Part shown: piece after piece, positions 26,341-38,643 of the stretch
Layout of the letters: every line of letters starts with the position of its first letter
Position numbering within the stretch: the stretch's first letter is position 1
Assembly (NCBI GenBank): GCA_015143295.1
Contig: CM026565.1
Span: 17,742,548-17,806,547, forward strand
DNA length: 64,000 nt
DNA from: Tetracentron sinense
Taxonomy: Eukaryota; Streptophyta; Magnoliopsida; Trochodendrales; Trochodendraceae
Direction: 5' to 3'
Position numbers and translations under genes: made by a program
Notes under the pieces: generated by a model
Database searches by the model: none
Told to the model about the DNA's origin: nothing
What the model saw: the letters and a program-made list of their open reading frames with translations, nothing else

Positions 26341-28536
26341 CACCTCCTCAACATACTCTTCCTTGACCCAAGGCTTCTGAAGACGATTGTAAACATCGAA
26401 AGAACCTGCCGAAGTAACAGTTCGGTTGAGCAAAGAATACTCAGCGTATACAAACTACTAGATAGTAATGCCATAAACATTATTAAAGCAGATATATCAC
26501 AATTAATCAAAACACATGCATTACTTTAATCAAAGAATGAAAACCTTACTTTTAAAATCAACATGTGCATAATTTTACAGAAAAATATCATCTTTGCTTT
26601 ACTTTACCATTTTTGCCTTACTTCCGATTACTTTACCATCTTTTCATTTCCACCAATACATTATCATCTTTACATTACTATCATTACATTACTTTCTTTA
26701 TATTATCGGTATTTAAAATACCTTAGTCTACCTTTGGAGTCAGACAACTAGTACTCATGTACCCACATAAATTGGGCAGGCCTACTATTGTCCTCCCCGT
26801 CGGCTACCTTCGGAGTAGACGACCAATATCCAACTCCCTTCTAGGTGGCCTGGTACCGTCGTAGTCTGAAGACCATTATCCAATTCCCTTCTGGGCGGCT
26901 TGCTATCATGCCTCCCCGCCGGCTTTACTCAGTTGATTAGTACCCATGAACCCTTCCTTGCTGGGCGGGTCTACTATCAACCTTAACACCTTTACTTCCT
27001 CTTTTACTTGCCTTTACTTTCCCCTTTACATCATCTTTTACACTTTACTTTTCTTATTTGGATACCCATACTTTAGCAAAAGCTCGATCATGCATATACA
27101 TATATGTCTGTGTAGCAATTGTGAATATCATGATAGACAAATGTAAACACTTTACATATAGCCAATACTTCACATATTCCTTCCATAGCAATAACTCATA
27201 TACAAATAAGTCACACACTATAGATTATATCGAAACATATGGTTTTCCTTTTGGTTTTTCCCAAAATTATGTCTTTTTGCATGCTTTTCATCTTTGATTC
27301 CTAATATAAAGACCATCCAATAGAAATAGAAAACATCTACCCTTTTTATTCTTTGGTTGAAGTCATAGAATCATCACAGTTTAACTAGTAGGATTTCCTA
27401 CTAGTTTATAGCACAAATCAAAAATTTTTATCATGCATTTACAATATGGTTTATGGCACTAAAATCTAGTAGAGTGTATCTACATTTCAAGACCGATTCC
27501 CTAAAGTCGTAGCGCTTTAGAAATGCCAAAGGATCAAGATCCAAGCTTGAGAAGGCACGACGAAAGTGAGATTGGGCCTTTGAAAGCACTAACCAAGCTT
27601 CACCTTCACTCTAGGTTCAAACCCTAGCTTCTCTCTCTTCTCTCTCTCTAAAATTCTCAAAAATATACCTTGAGGGTTTGTAAACCCTAAGGCCACGAAA
27701 TGAACTTTATATAGGTGTTTGGGGTTTGCCAAAAGCCCCAAATACCCTTAAAATATCCCCCAAGGTCAGCTATAGGGCAAAACACAGAGGTTCGGTCAAC
27801 CGGATATTGAACTTGGTCAATCGGACAGCTTAGGGGTTCTGGAAAAAAACCCCATACAAAAAATGCGACACTCAATCGACCGAATTCATGTTCGGTTGAC
27901 CGAATGAGGTTCGGTTGACCGGATTTGATGTTTGGTCGACCAGTTATGCCCTGTTTTGCTTGCCTCTGGTGTTCCGGCCATAACTTTTGATTGGCTTATC
28001 GAATTTAGGCGATTCAACTTGTGTTGGACTCGAAATTCGAAGGTGAACAATTTTGTGTCTAATGTACAAATCCTAATGCTGAATTATTAATGGTCTAAAT
28101 AAGCCATAAATTTGACAGTAATTCTCTTGAGATGAATTATAGCAGACCAGTCTTTGGAAAACAACCTTAAACCTAACTTCGACTCAAAATCTTGAAATGT
28201 GTTAAACATGAACATCGAAGAGGGTTTCAATATCTTTCTAATGAATCAAGAATCATTTGATTCCGATCAACGGTAACAAATTAGGGTTCCCTAAAGTTGA
28301 GGGTATGTCAAGACATCCATCTTTTTGACACTTGGAGTATTTTATACTCTTGTTCCTTCATCCCAAACACCCATAAACAATTTCCATACATAATTTAATT
28401 CATTCAAAACACCTCATATTATTTTAAAACATGAAACCACAATTACATAAGGCTTTAGACCTTGAAAAACACTATTCACAACAATATTCACAGCACTATT
28501 CACATGAACAGTGATTATGAGATCCGGGGCTTTATA
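26341..28536 (-). mobile_element. Reverse solo LTR R2, segment 2
   Basis: It continues R2 after R3. It carries the reversed TTGAGCAAAGAATACTCAGCG word near 26427, a repeated CCGGCTAC/GGAGTAGACGACCAATATCC region at about 26760-26960, a minus-strand TATA-like site (TTTATATAGG, about 27706) and a TTCGGTTGACCG word block at 27790-27950. AAAAA follows the end. Confidence 0.78.
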
Positions 28537-28541
28537 AAAAA

Positions 28542-28765
28542 TGGTCAAAATCAGTATTTTCCGGGAAAAAATCATGTTCTCGCCGATCAATCGCTTATGG
28601 AGTGCCGATCAATCGACACTGGCGATCGATCAGCGCTAGTGGTGCTGATCAATCGGTCGCCAAGCTTAAAAAAAAAAAATTTTTACTAATTTATTGTTAA
28701 CTTTAATTCTATGCAATTTAATCATATAAACGAGCTAAAATAAGCAAAAAATTTGGGTTTCTACA
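28542..28765 (-). mobile_element. Reverse solo LTR R1, segment 3
   Basis: This is the last piece of R1. It has a word block based on GCCGATCAATCG and GGCGATCGATCAGC at 28575-28660, and it ends TTTCTACA. F1 sequence resumes at the next base (TGCTCCAGGACCTTGGATTG). Confidence 0.75.
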
Positions 28766-29155
28766 ATGCTCCAGGACCTTGGATTGAGGAGGAATACCCA
28801 GAAGAACCTGAAGGTGACTACCAGGACACAGAAGTGAATCTGGATCATTATCCATATTATTGTTCTATTAGTTAGTTTTGGTTTAATTCAGTTGAAAATG
28901 AATGTAATAAGATAATTTAAAGATGTTGCTTAGGTTTAATTTTATATTTATGATCACAAGGGGTGATCAGATTAATTATATTGAATTGGTCATTATATCG
29001 TTAGATTATAGATGTTATTCTATTTTGAGGTTATTATTAAAATAAATTTCCAGACTCATTATTAGTTGTCTTGCATACTGTTGAGTTATGAAGAATATAC
29101 ATTATCACGGGCTCAAAGTCCTATTTGACCAACAATGAGATTTTGGGACGCGACG
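28766..29155 (+). mobile_element. Solo LTR F1, right segment
   Basis: It resumes F1. TGCTCCAGGACCTTGGATTG plus GAGGAGGAATA matches the same relative site in other LTRs (for example 13880-13900 and 43930-43960). It ends GATTTTGGGACGCGAC and is followed by CATTG. Confidence 0.85.
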
Positions 29156-29160
29156 CATTG

Positions 29161-30378
29161 GATTCCTAAAAACCGAGTCATATGCAAGAGTTTGACATCC
29201 TATGTTACAACAATTGAACAAGACATCTCATCTGATGGATTTATGAAGATCCACACATAATATTCCACTATTGGATCTCAAAAAATGCACAGATTACGAT
29301 TAGAAGCTTACTGATGTTTTGTTCTTTGTCTACCACTTTCGCATTCACGGAGATGAAATCATCTCGATGTCAGGATTTTCCGGCTATACTCGTCAGACTT
29401 GGGAGATCCATAAGTGCTGGTAGCAAAGTGTCTTCTTCACTTAAACTAATCAAGATTCCACTTTATTAAAGGTGAGAGAAATCATAGAAGAAAGAACAAA
29501 AGATTGAAATCTCTGTTTGTGCATTTGAAGATAAACATGTATTTGAGTTGTCAAGCTTGACCAAGCCCGAGCTCGTTTGAAAATTCTCGTGCACGGCTCA
29601 AGCTTGATTTTAAGCTCAATGTTCAGGGTTGAGTCGGTTTCAACAAGCTTGACCAAGCTTGAGCTCGGCTTGAGATCAAACTTGAGTCAAGCCAAGCTGA
29701 CCCAAGCTCGGGTTGGCTAAGCTTAATTCAAATCTTAGGGTTATTACTGTCAAATGTATATGATTTTAATAAAAGTATTTATTATTAAATAATAATACAA
29801 AATATACACAAAATTAGCTCATTCATATATAAAAATAAGATTGAAGGATAGTCCTTCAGTCATAAAGAGTAGAGTTAGGGTTAGACTTAAGCTTGGTTAA
29901 GCTTGTTCAAGTCGAGTCGAGCTTTATTCAAACTAAAGGGTTATTTTTTCTCCATTTATATGATTTTAATGAAAGTATTTACTATCAAATCACAATACAA
30001 GAAACTACACAAAATAAATTCATCCATATATAAAAATAAGATTTGAGGATAGTCCTTTAGTCTAAAGAGTAGAGATGAGATTAGGTCTTTTCCTTTTAAA
30101 TTCTCAACTTTTTTTAAATGTTCTCATAAACTTATTTATTATAAGTTATAAAGTTCATACCTTTAAAGAAAGTTAAAGTATTATAATATAATATGAATAT
30201 ATATATATATATATAAGAGAAAATCTAGAGTTCACGCAATACGTGAAATTCTAAACAGTCAAGCACGTGTAAGACATATGACTTTTTTGTAATTAATAAC
30301 AAACTCGATGACATTTATGTAATTATGAAAGATAATTGCTTTTACAAAATTGTCATTAGTTCACTCTATAATTATAGG
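29161..30378. other. AT-rich spacer between the LTR nest and the CACTA element
   Basis: No gene is visible. 29540-29720 and 29880-29930 are rich in AAGCTTGAGCTCGGCTTGA-like words, a common plant non-coding repeat also seen at 31890-31990, 32440-32480 and 59780-60000. Two related stretches (about 29740-29880 and 29930-30070, both with TATATGATTTTAAT...AGTCCTT) form a direct duplication. An AT microsatellite lies at 30198-30216. Confidence 0.6.
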
Positions 30379-30399
30379 AATCACTACAAAAATAAAGGC

Positions 30400-30745
30400 C
30401 TGTCGCGGCGGATTTTTGAAGGCGGTTAATAAAATTCGCCGCCATATATGGTATACCACGGCGGTATGTTTATACCGCCGTACAAGCTGTTTTCGGAAGA
30501 AAATTAACGGCGGTTAATTAATACCCCGCCGTGAATGTTCTATATAGCGATGGTTTAATCCCTAACCGTCGTAGTAAGATTTCCCTCCAACCCTTTTGGT
30601 TTCCCGCCTTTGCAATATAGCATGGCGGTTTTAAAAATAACCGTCGTTAAGATTGTAGTTGACACGACGGGTTTATTGTAACCGTCGTGGTATGTTCATA
30701 AATTATTGCGGTTATATGAAACCGCCGTGAGAATTAATTAATATT
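30400..30745. repeat. Left subterminal repeats of the CACTA element
   Basis: Many direct and inverted copies of CGGCGGT and diverged forms (ACGGCGGTTAATTAATACC, GTATACCACGGCGGTATG, ACCGTCGT). In CACTA elements such subterminal words bind the element's TnpA protein. Confidence 0.85.
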
Positions 30746-30749
30746 AGCC

Positions 30750-31182
30750 CGATGGTTTCTTCTTTCTTCTTTCTTATTTCTTCCTCTCTTGCTCTCTGCT
30801 CTGTTCTCCTGCACTCTCCCTCATCTCTAGCTCTCCGGCCACCGCACCAACTCCGACCATCTGAAGTCTAGCCACCTCACCATCTCCGACGACCTCCGAC
30901 CAACGCCAGTGACCTGTATCATTCTCTCTGGTGACCTGCTTATTCTCGGCGGCCACATCCGGAACCTTCGGCGACATCCAAAACCTCCGGGCAACTAGGT
31001 GATCCCTCGAAATCGACATGCAAGCAATTTTTATTTTTGCTTTTGGGTTTCTCTCCCTTAACTCTCTCTCTCTTTCAATTTCACGACACCAGCACCGGAC
31101 ACCACCACCATCAAGTTCACGGCACCAGCGCCGAACACCACCACCTCCATCATCATCTTCTCGACGCTGCTGTACACAGGTG
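30750..31182 (+). other. Probable 5' untranslated exon of the CACTA transcript
   Basis: The stretch is rich in CTCTC and CACC and ends CTGTACACAG|GTGAGC, a strong 5' splice donor. It lies just inside the left subterminal repeats, where CACTA promoters and leader exons sit. No conserved protein is readable; an open frame at 31018-31254 is low-complexity. The exon call is inferred from position and the donor. Confidence 0.45.
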
Positions 31183-32511
31183 AGCCCCATTTCCTTTTTT
31201 ATTTTTTTAATAATTTTTTTTCTTTTATGGATGGTTAATTTTAGATTTAGTTAAAATGGATTGAATTATGTTAATTCATGTTTTTGATTTTTTTTAATTT
31301 AATTAGTTTATCTCAGATTTTAGTGTGTATATTAGGGTAGTTTGAAGCCATTTTAAAATTCTTTTTTGAACAAAACATTAGTTTAATTTTTCAAATCCTG
31401 TTTAAGTTAGTTTAGGCTAGCTTCAATTTGATTGATAATTCTAATTTTTCTTAGTTTTATTTTTAGTTAGTATTAACCTAGCTAAAATTTTGATTCTAGT
31501 TTATGTTGTTAGATTTAACATTATCATGTGGGTTACCTTGTTTATACCATGGTTAATTTTCCTTTCCATATATTAATTTCTGGTTTGGATTATAGGTATC
31601 GGGGATTAGGTCTTAAGTTGGTAAATCTAATATTTTAGATAGTGCTGATAGGTTAATTTTAATTTGTATCAAATTTGATTTCATGTTAATTACACTGATT
31701 TTGTTGTAAAAACATAGTGAATTTTAGCTCTATGTCGGACCTTTCATCACATGGAGTATTTTATTTCAATTGATGGCATTCAATTTTTTTCTTTTAAAAG
31801 TCATATGAGTACTTAGTCGACAATCAGATTAATAGTGTCAATATTTGTTCTAAGATTAATAGGGGTAGTTATTGAACAAAATATTTGTGAACTACTCGGG
31901 CTCGGCTCGTTAAAAACTCGAGTATCATTCATTTATTTAGTAAACGAGCCGAGCTTGAACACACCCCTACTCGACTCGATAAAAGCTCGGTCGGATTATA
32001 TATATATGTATATATATATTTATTTGAAATAAATATATAATTTATTTAAATGCTAAAAATAAATATGTTTATATATTTATTTTATTTATTAGTTACTAGC
32101 GGGCTGCATGTGAGAGGGAGGGAGAGGGACTCTAGTGAGGGGTATTTTGGATAAAAAATGAAATAGTATTTTAGGTATAGAAACTTGAGGGACGACATTT
32201 TGGGTAAAAAAAATTGTCCCGTATTTTAGAAAAAAATCTAAATAATATTTTAGGTATGCATATGAGAGAGAGGAGAGGGAGATAAACTATGAAGAAGGGC
32301 CCTAGTGAGGGGCATTTAGAATAAAATTTAAGGAATATTTTGGCCCTCAAGGAGAGTTCAATGGCAATTAATTGTGATTTTATCTCTCACATTATAGTAG
32401 AAGATAAAATTCAATAAACGTTTTCAAGAGTTTATTTCGAACACCCCACTACTCGGCTCGTTCGGCTCGAGTATCACCCCTACACGTGCATGGAGGTGGA
32501 TGGATTTCTAA

Positions 32512-32850
32512 TCACAGCCAATTGTGATTAAACTCCGGGAGAGTTCAATCGCACCCATAGGTCAAACATGTGTCCCTTTTAACCCCTATTAACTGTGGTT
32601 AAGATTCAATAACCATTGGGGTTTAACAACATAAATTCAGTTTTTTTTTTTAAATATATTAAAAATATAAATCCTAAGGGTTAAAAATTCTTAACTAGAG
32701 TTTAATATTTTTTTCCTAAAAACTAAGGTTATATTGTTGAACCCCAGGAGTTAATAAATCTTAACCACATCTAATAGGGGTTAAAAGGGACACGTGTTGG
32801 CCCATGGGTATGATTGAACTCTCCTCAAGTTTAATTGTGATTGGCTTTAA
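32512..32850. mobile_element. Complete foldback MITE of the TTAACC family
   Basis: The left arm (AGCCAATTGTGATTAAACTC, GGGAGAGTTCAATCG, GTGTCCCTTTTAACCCC) is the near reverse complement of the right arm (GGGGTTAAAAGGGACACGTG, GATTGAACTCTCC, TTAATTGTGATTGGCT). Each arm is about 130 bp around an A/T-rich centre. The exact ends and any target duplication are unclear. Left-arm sequence recurs at about 32999-33075. Confidence 0.8.
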
Positions 32851-33059
32851 AATCCTCTAAAGTTATAATGTATTAAACTAAGAGCACGTGATTGAACTTG
32901 GGGTGTGATTGAACTCGGGGAAAGTTTAATCGTGATTCAATACGATCTCAACACAAAAAAAAAAAACAAATTCAAAGTTTAGGGGCACCTACCCCCATTC
33001 CTAATCCTAGAGATCGAATCACAGCCAATTGTGATTGGATATGGGGAGAGTTCAAAAGC

Positions 33060-34000
33060 ACCCATCGACCAACATGTGTCCCTTTTAACCCAAATCAATC
33101 GTGGTTTTGATTAACTAACCATTGGGGTTCAATAATATCAACTTAAGGTTAGTATATATTTCCAAAATCAAGTATATATATATTTTTTTTCTAAAAACCA
33201 ATGTTAGATAGGAACTCTAGGGGTGACTGAATCTTAACCATAGTTAGTGGGTATTAAAATGGACACATGACGATTTATAGAGATCTTTTAATTGTGATTA
33301 AGTATAATTAACCAAAGGTTAATATGTTTAATTTTTTCTTAAAAGCAAGGTTAGATGGATTAAACCTAGGGGTAAGTGAATCTTAAACACAATTAAGTGG
33401 GTGTTAAAGGGGACACGTGGTGGCTTGTAGAGCCCCCTTTAATTGTGGTTAAGCATAATCAACCTAAGGTTTTTTTTTCTTCTAAAAATCAAGGTTAAAT
33501 GGATGAATCGTAGGGGTGAGTGAATTTTAACCACATTTAGTGGACGTTAAAGGGGACACGTGGCGGCTTATAGAGCTCCCTTTAATTGTGGTTAATCATA
33601 AACAACCTAAGGTTTTTTTTTCTAAAAACCAAGGTTAATTTGATGGATGAACCCCTAGGGGTGAGTGAGTTTTAACCATAGTTAGCGGGTGTTGAAAGGG
33701 ATACATTGCGGCTTATAGAGATCTTTTAACTGTTGTTAAACATAATTAACCTAGGATTAATATTTTTTATTATATTTTCTTATAACCAAGGTTAGATTAT
33801 TGAATCCTGAGGATAAGTGAATCTTAACCACAGTCAGTGGGTGTTAAACGAGACACATGACGGCTTGTAGAGCCCTCTTTAATTGCGGTTTAGCATAACT
33901 AACCTAAGGTTATTTTTTCCCTAAAACTAATGTTAGATGGATAATCCCTAGGGGTGAGTAAATCTTAATCATAGTTAATGTATGTATTCAAGTAATAGGG
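33060..34000. repeat. ~147-bp tandem array derived from a MITE
   Basis: Six head-to-tail units of about 141-151 bp share CTAAAAACCAAGGTTAGATG, CCTAGGGGTGAGTGAATCTT, AACCACAGTTAGTGGGTGTT and GGACACGTGGCGGCTTATAG. The CTTAACCA word starts near 33233, 33381, 33525, 33670, 33823 and 33962. The unit equals the inner part of the neighbouring foldback MITE, so the array appears to have grown out of a MITE copy whose left end survives at 32999-33075. Confidence 0.88.
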
Positions 34001-34639
34001 ACAAAATGGGAAAAGGGTAATTTTATAAACTAGAAGGGAGGTTTCTGAAATTTCATCAAACCTCAAGGGAAGGGAGTGTATATATGCCCAGTAAGATTTG
34101 TAGTTCAATTGTATGTATCTTGTGCTTACTTAATTGTTAACATCCTTGTTCCCGTTCTGGTACACTTTGTATAGTGCATGCATGATTGAACCTCGTGATC
34201 TATGTTAACTGTTTGAGTGGTTATATGATATTTCCTTTTGATCTTTATGTTATATGTCAATGTTGGAGCAGATAATGTACATATTACCCTATGAAGGACA
34301 TTATCAGTGACTAAATGGAAATTTAAGTTCATATGTTCATACTTTTTTTTTTTTTTAAAAGCCACTCAGGAGGAGTGGGGGGTTTAGCAGACCCCTACCG
34401 GTTTATTAATAAAAAGAGATGGGGGGGGGGGGGACATAAAACCTTACCCCTACAAAGATTCAAAAGCATAGGGGGGACATAAAACCTTACCCTTAAAAAG
34501 ATACAAAAGAAGGAAGAGGGAATTAAAAACCCTCACCCAAAATAAAAAATCAAAATACTCTAATATGACCAAGGTCCACTTTATCCAGAAAGATAAGAGC
34601 CCTAAGATTAGGAGAACTATCCTGTAAGGACTAAAAGAA

Positions 34640-37600
34640 ACCTGAACCTTGAAGATCACACCCATAGTTTGCAAGGAAATCAGCAACCTGATTTGCTTCT
34701 CTATAAATATGGGAAAAAGATGAGCAAATATTGTTGATTCTTTTAATTCTTTTGTTCCAATACTAGGCAGACCAGGGGTGGAGACATTTACCATTCCAGG
34801 CATCAACTAGAGTTTTAGAGTCAGATTCTACCTCAATCTGAGTAAACCCCATGGAATGACAGAGCGAGAGACCATCAAGGAGAGCTCTAGATTCGGCAAT
34901 ATAGCTGGTAGCATGATCATAAAATGAGAAGAAGCTAGCTAATATATCACCATTATGATTTCTAATGATTCCTCCTCCACTAGCTAACCCAGGGTAACCT
35001 CTAGATGCTCCATCCACATTAAGCTTTATGATACCTAGAAGAGGCCGAGTCCATTTGATAACTGAGATATGATTTCTGACCTGAGGAGGAGAAGGCCCAA
35101 TGCCGAAAAGAGAAAATTCCAGTTTTGTTTTGGATGGAATTTTCCCCAAGTCCACTAGCCAAGCTTTGCTTCAAGCAATGATGATGTCTGGAGGCTTTCT
35201 TACATTCTTGAATTTTCTTGAGCATCTCTCCTTTCAAAATTTCCAAATAATAATAAGAGGGAGTAAAGTGTATATGACATTATTTTTCCTTTCAGAAACT
35301 TTGAACCATCTCTTAATAAAGCATTCAATAGAGTCACTAGGCTGAAGGGCAATGGAACAAAACCTAGTAAAATATCTCCAAATTCTATCTGCAAGATCAC
35401 TTAAATAAAGAAGGTGAGACAAAGTTTCTATGTTACCATAATTACAGCAATAACAACGACTTGCAAGAGGAATACCTGTTGCTTGGATCATGTTATCTGT
35501 CGATAAAGCGCCATACATTACCTTCCACTCAAAGACCTTAATTTTTGTTGGAAGAATAGAATTCCAAATATTCCTACTCCAGTCCTTGCAGGGATTATTT
35601 ATTCTAACAGATTCCCAAGCAGATTTAATTGAAAATTTACCATTCGAACTTGGATTCCAGATAAAAATATCATCAGAGTCATTAGTAAAGAAACCTGTAG
35701 CTCTAATATCTAATTTCAGATTATCAGAAATATGATCATTAACAAGAAAGAAATCCCAATTACATTTAGAATCAAGCATGTTTGAAATAAAAGGAAAAGA
35801 CTGGGGAGGGTAAAGAGCAAACTCAATTAAAGGAACCTCTCCAAACCAACAGTCTAACCAGAAATTTATCTTGTTACCATTTCCTATTAAAGTTGTAGCT
35901 CTATAGATCACATCTTTACAACATTGGCTAATTTTGATCCATGTTTTAGAAGCACCAACATTATAAGAAGCATGCGAAATATGATTAAAATGAAATTTAC
36001 TTTTGAAAAAGTTTGACTAAAGATTATTCGATTGATAAAGATGCCAAACTTGTTCCATTCTAAGAGCATGAGAAAAGTCATTCATTTTACGAATACCAAG
36101 ACCCCCTTCCAACAGGGGAAGGGAACAAGTGTTCCAATTAATCCAATTATGTTTCCTGGCTTCATTCGTATTGTTCCAAAATTTTTTTGTCATAATTCTA
36201 TCAATCTGATAAATAATCCCTTTGGGCACGTGGATGCCGGCAAGGAGATAGGTGGGCATGGAAGCTAAGACATGTTTAATCAAAGTAAGGCGACCCCCGG
36301 AGGATAGAAGTTTAGCCTTCCAACCTTCTACCTTAAAAGAGATTTTATCAATGAGAGAGTTAAAGTAGCTCTTTTTCAAACGACCTTTGTAAAGAGGGAC
36401 TCCTAAATAAATAAAAGAGAATTTTTTCCTAGGGATACCCACCCAATTATAAATATGATCAATTCTCATTCTATTTATTTTATTAGAACAATAGAAAGAA
36501 CTTTTAATTCTATTAATTAATTGCCCGGAAGCTTTCTCATATTCTGTAATGAAATCAAAAGTTTTTTTAATATTCTTCTTCCTACCATTACAAAAATGAG
36601 AGTATCATCAGCAAATAGAAGGTGAGAAATAGGGTTACCGAATCTTCCTAATTTATAATTAGATGAAACACTCTCTGATATCCTTTTCAAACCCCTACTG
36701 AGTACTTCTTCTGCAATGATAAAGATAGCTGGGGATAAAGGGTCACCTTGGCGAAGACCCTGCGTGCTCTGAAAAAAACCTTGAAGACAACCATTAGAAA
36801 GATGGATTAATAATGCAACCACGAATCAATCTAATAGAATCCTTATTAAAGCCTATCTTTTTAAGAACTGAAAATATGAAGTTCCATTCCATTCTATCAT
36901 AAGCTTTAGACATATCAAGTTTAAATATAATATTACCTCCCGGACTTTTCCTATCAATGTCTTGCACCATTTCTTGTGCAATACTAACATTATCTAAAAT
37001 ATTTCTACCTTTAACAAAAGCACTTTGCTGATCGGAGATAAGATTAGGAAGTAATACGCCAATACGATCAGCCAAAATGCGAGATATTATCTTATAAAGA
37101 ACATTGCAAAGGCTGATAGGTTTGAAATCCGAAAAAGTCATAGGAGAGTTGCATTTAGGAATTAAAGCAATGACTGTAGCATTTATAGCTCTAGGAATTT
37201 TAGCAGTTAAGAAGAAATAAGAAATAGCATGCACAAGATCTTTCTCAACAATAGTCCAACAAGAATGAAAAAAAAGTCCCGAAAATCCATCGAGACCTGG
37301 AGCACTATCCTTAGACATGCTAAAAACCACTTTTTAAATTTCTTCTAGAGAGGGAAGAGAAGATATAGAATTATTATCTTCCTCAGAAATGATACAAGGA
37401 ACATGATGCAATATATTATCATCAAGAATAGTATTTTCTGGAGAAAGCAAATTGGTAAAAAAAATTAACCGCTTCATTTCCTATATCTTCTTGAGATTCT
37501 AGCCAATTATCATGAACGTCTTTAATTCTAGATATGCAATTACGTCCTCTTCTAGAATTAGTGATCAAATGAAAGAATTTTGTATTGTTATCACCTTTTG

Positions 37601-38643
37601 ACTCTAGATTTCTGTCTCCAGAATATCTCTTCATAAAGAAGAACAGTCTGCAATTCATCTTTGAGATTAGATAATGAATTATTTTTAGCATCTTTGAATA
37701 TCATCTTCCATTTCAGCAATTTGGCTCTCAAGAGAGTTAATTTTATGAAAAATGTTACCAAAGACTTCTCTATTCCAAGTTTTTAAAGTGTTTTTGAGCC
37801 TTTTAAGTTTAAGAAAAAAAACTATGAGGGGATTGGCTAAAATAGAGGCCCCCAAGAATCAGAAACAAGTCTGGAAAAGTCCGGGTGATTAATCCACATT
37901 TGCTGAAATTTAAAAGGAGAGGGTTTTCTATTAAGATTGTTACCAAATTCTAATAAAATTGGAGCATGATCCGAAGCAATTCTAGATAAATGTTTAACCG
38001 AGGAAAAATTGAAATTATTAGTCCAGACAGGGTTAAACAAAATACGATCTAAACGGGCATAAATACGCTGCATACCAACCTGGTTGTTGCACCAAGTGAA
38101 CCTATTACCTGAAAAGCCCATATCCATCAGACCCAAAGCATTAATCATATTATTAAAATCTTCCATAGAGTCCATGTTAACCTCTTTGCCTCCCAGCTTT
38201 TCAGCAGAATTTGAGATCGCATTGAAGTCACCACCTATGAAAAAAGGACCAGAAAAAGTAGAGAAGGCCACACCTATCTCTTCCCAAAGCGGCAACCGAT
38301 CCCTTCTTGTGCATTTAGCATAAATGAAAGCACATTTAACAGAATTAAATTCTATAGAAGAAATATCAACAATTAGCATTTGTTTCGAAGAAGAAATATA
38401 TTGAACTTGAAGATGTTTTTTCCAAAAGAGCCAAATCTTAGCATGAGAAAGATGGGCAGCTAAATGAGAGTCCATATTAATAAAAGAACAGACTTCTTGG
38501 AGAATATCCTTATTCTTTTTTGGTTCTATAATGGCCGATAAATCAATATGGTTTGTAGAAATCAGTTGTTTAAGATGAGTTTTAGAAGCAAGATTGCCAA
38601 TACCACGAATATTCCAAATAAGAAAATTATTCATTACGAACAA
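34640..38643 (-). pseudogene. LINE ORF2 (endonuclease, reverse transcriptase, RNase H)
   Basis: The AP-endonuclease domain (about 38640-37960) has LIWNIRGIGN, IGGDFNAI and IASDHAPILLEF. The reverse transcriptase (about 37330-36520) has DSAPGLDGFSGLFF, FKPISLCNVLYKIISRILA, QSAFVKGRNILDN, KLDMSKAYDRMEW, LRQGDPLSPAIF and the catalytic FADD. A zinc-binding zf-RVT region is near 35500 and a plant-type RNase H at about 35070-34640 (KLNVDGASRG, AESRALLDGL, VESDSKTLVDA, YREANQVADFLANYGCD). At least six frame changes or stops split it. RNase H after RT is typical of plant L1-clade LINEs. Confidence 0.9.

Larger units (their letters stand above)
9093..29160. mobile_element. Four-level nest of Ty3/gypsy-family LTRs
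   Basis: The outermost insertion is flanked by CATTG at 9093-9097 and 29156-29160. Order of insertion, oldest first: F1 (plus strand); R1 (minus) into F1; G1 (plus) and R2 (minus) into R1; F2 (plus) into G1 and R3 (minus) into R2. All LTRs start with a TGTAGARCCCC-like word and end with a TTTTGGGTCGCGACA-like word, so they belong to one family or close relatives. Five of the six elements are solo LTRs. Without the nest the local host sequence would be about 20 kb shorter. Confidence 0.88.
31183..34342 (+). other. Long leader intron of the CACTA element
   Basis: AT-rich DNA after the putative donor. It holds a (TA)n tract near 31996-32020, two related GAGAGGGAG...CTAGTGAGGGGCATTT stretches (about 32110-32160 and 32265-32330), and the MITE copies and tandem array listed separately. 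I see no coding sequence. Confidence 0.5.

Noticed and set aside
30774-31254. Frames of 78-138 codons near the left CACTA end as a gene
   Set aside because: They are low-complexity (CTC and CACC repeats) with no domain. A leader exon with a strong donor explains the region better.
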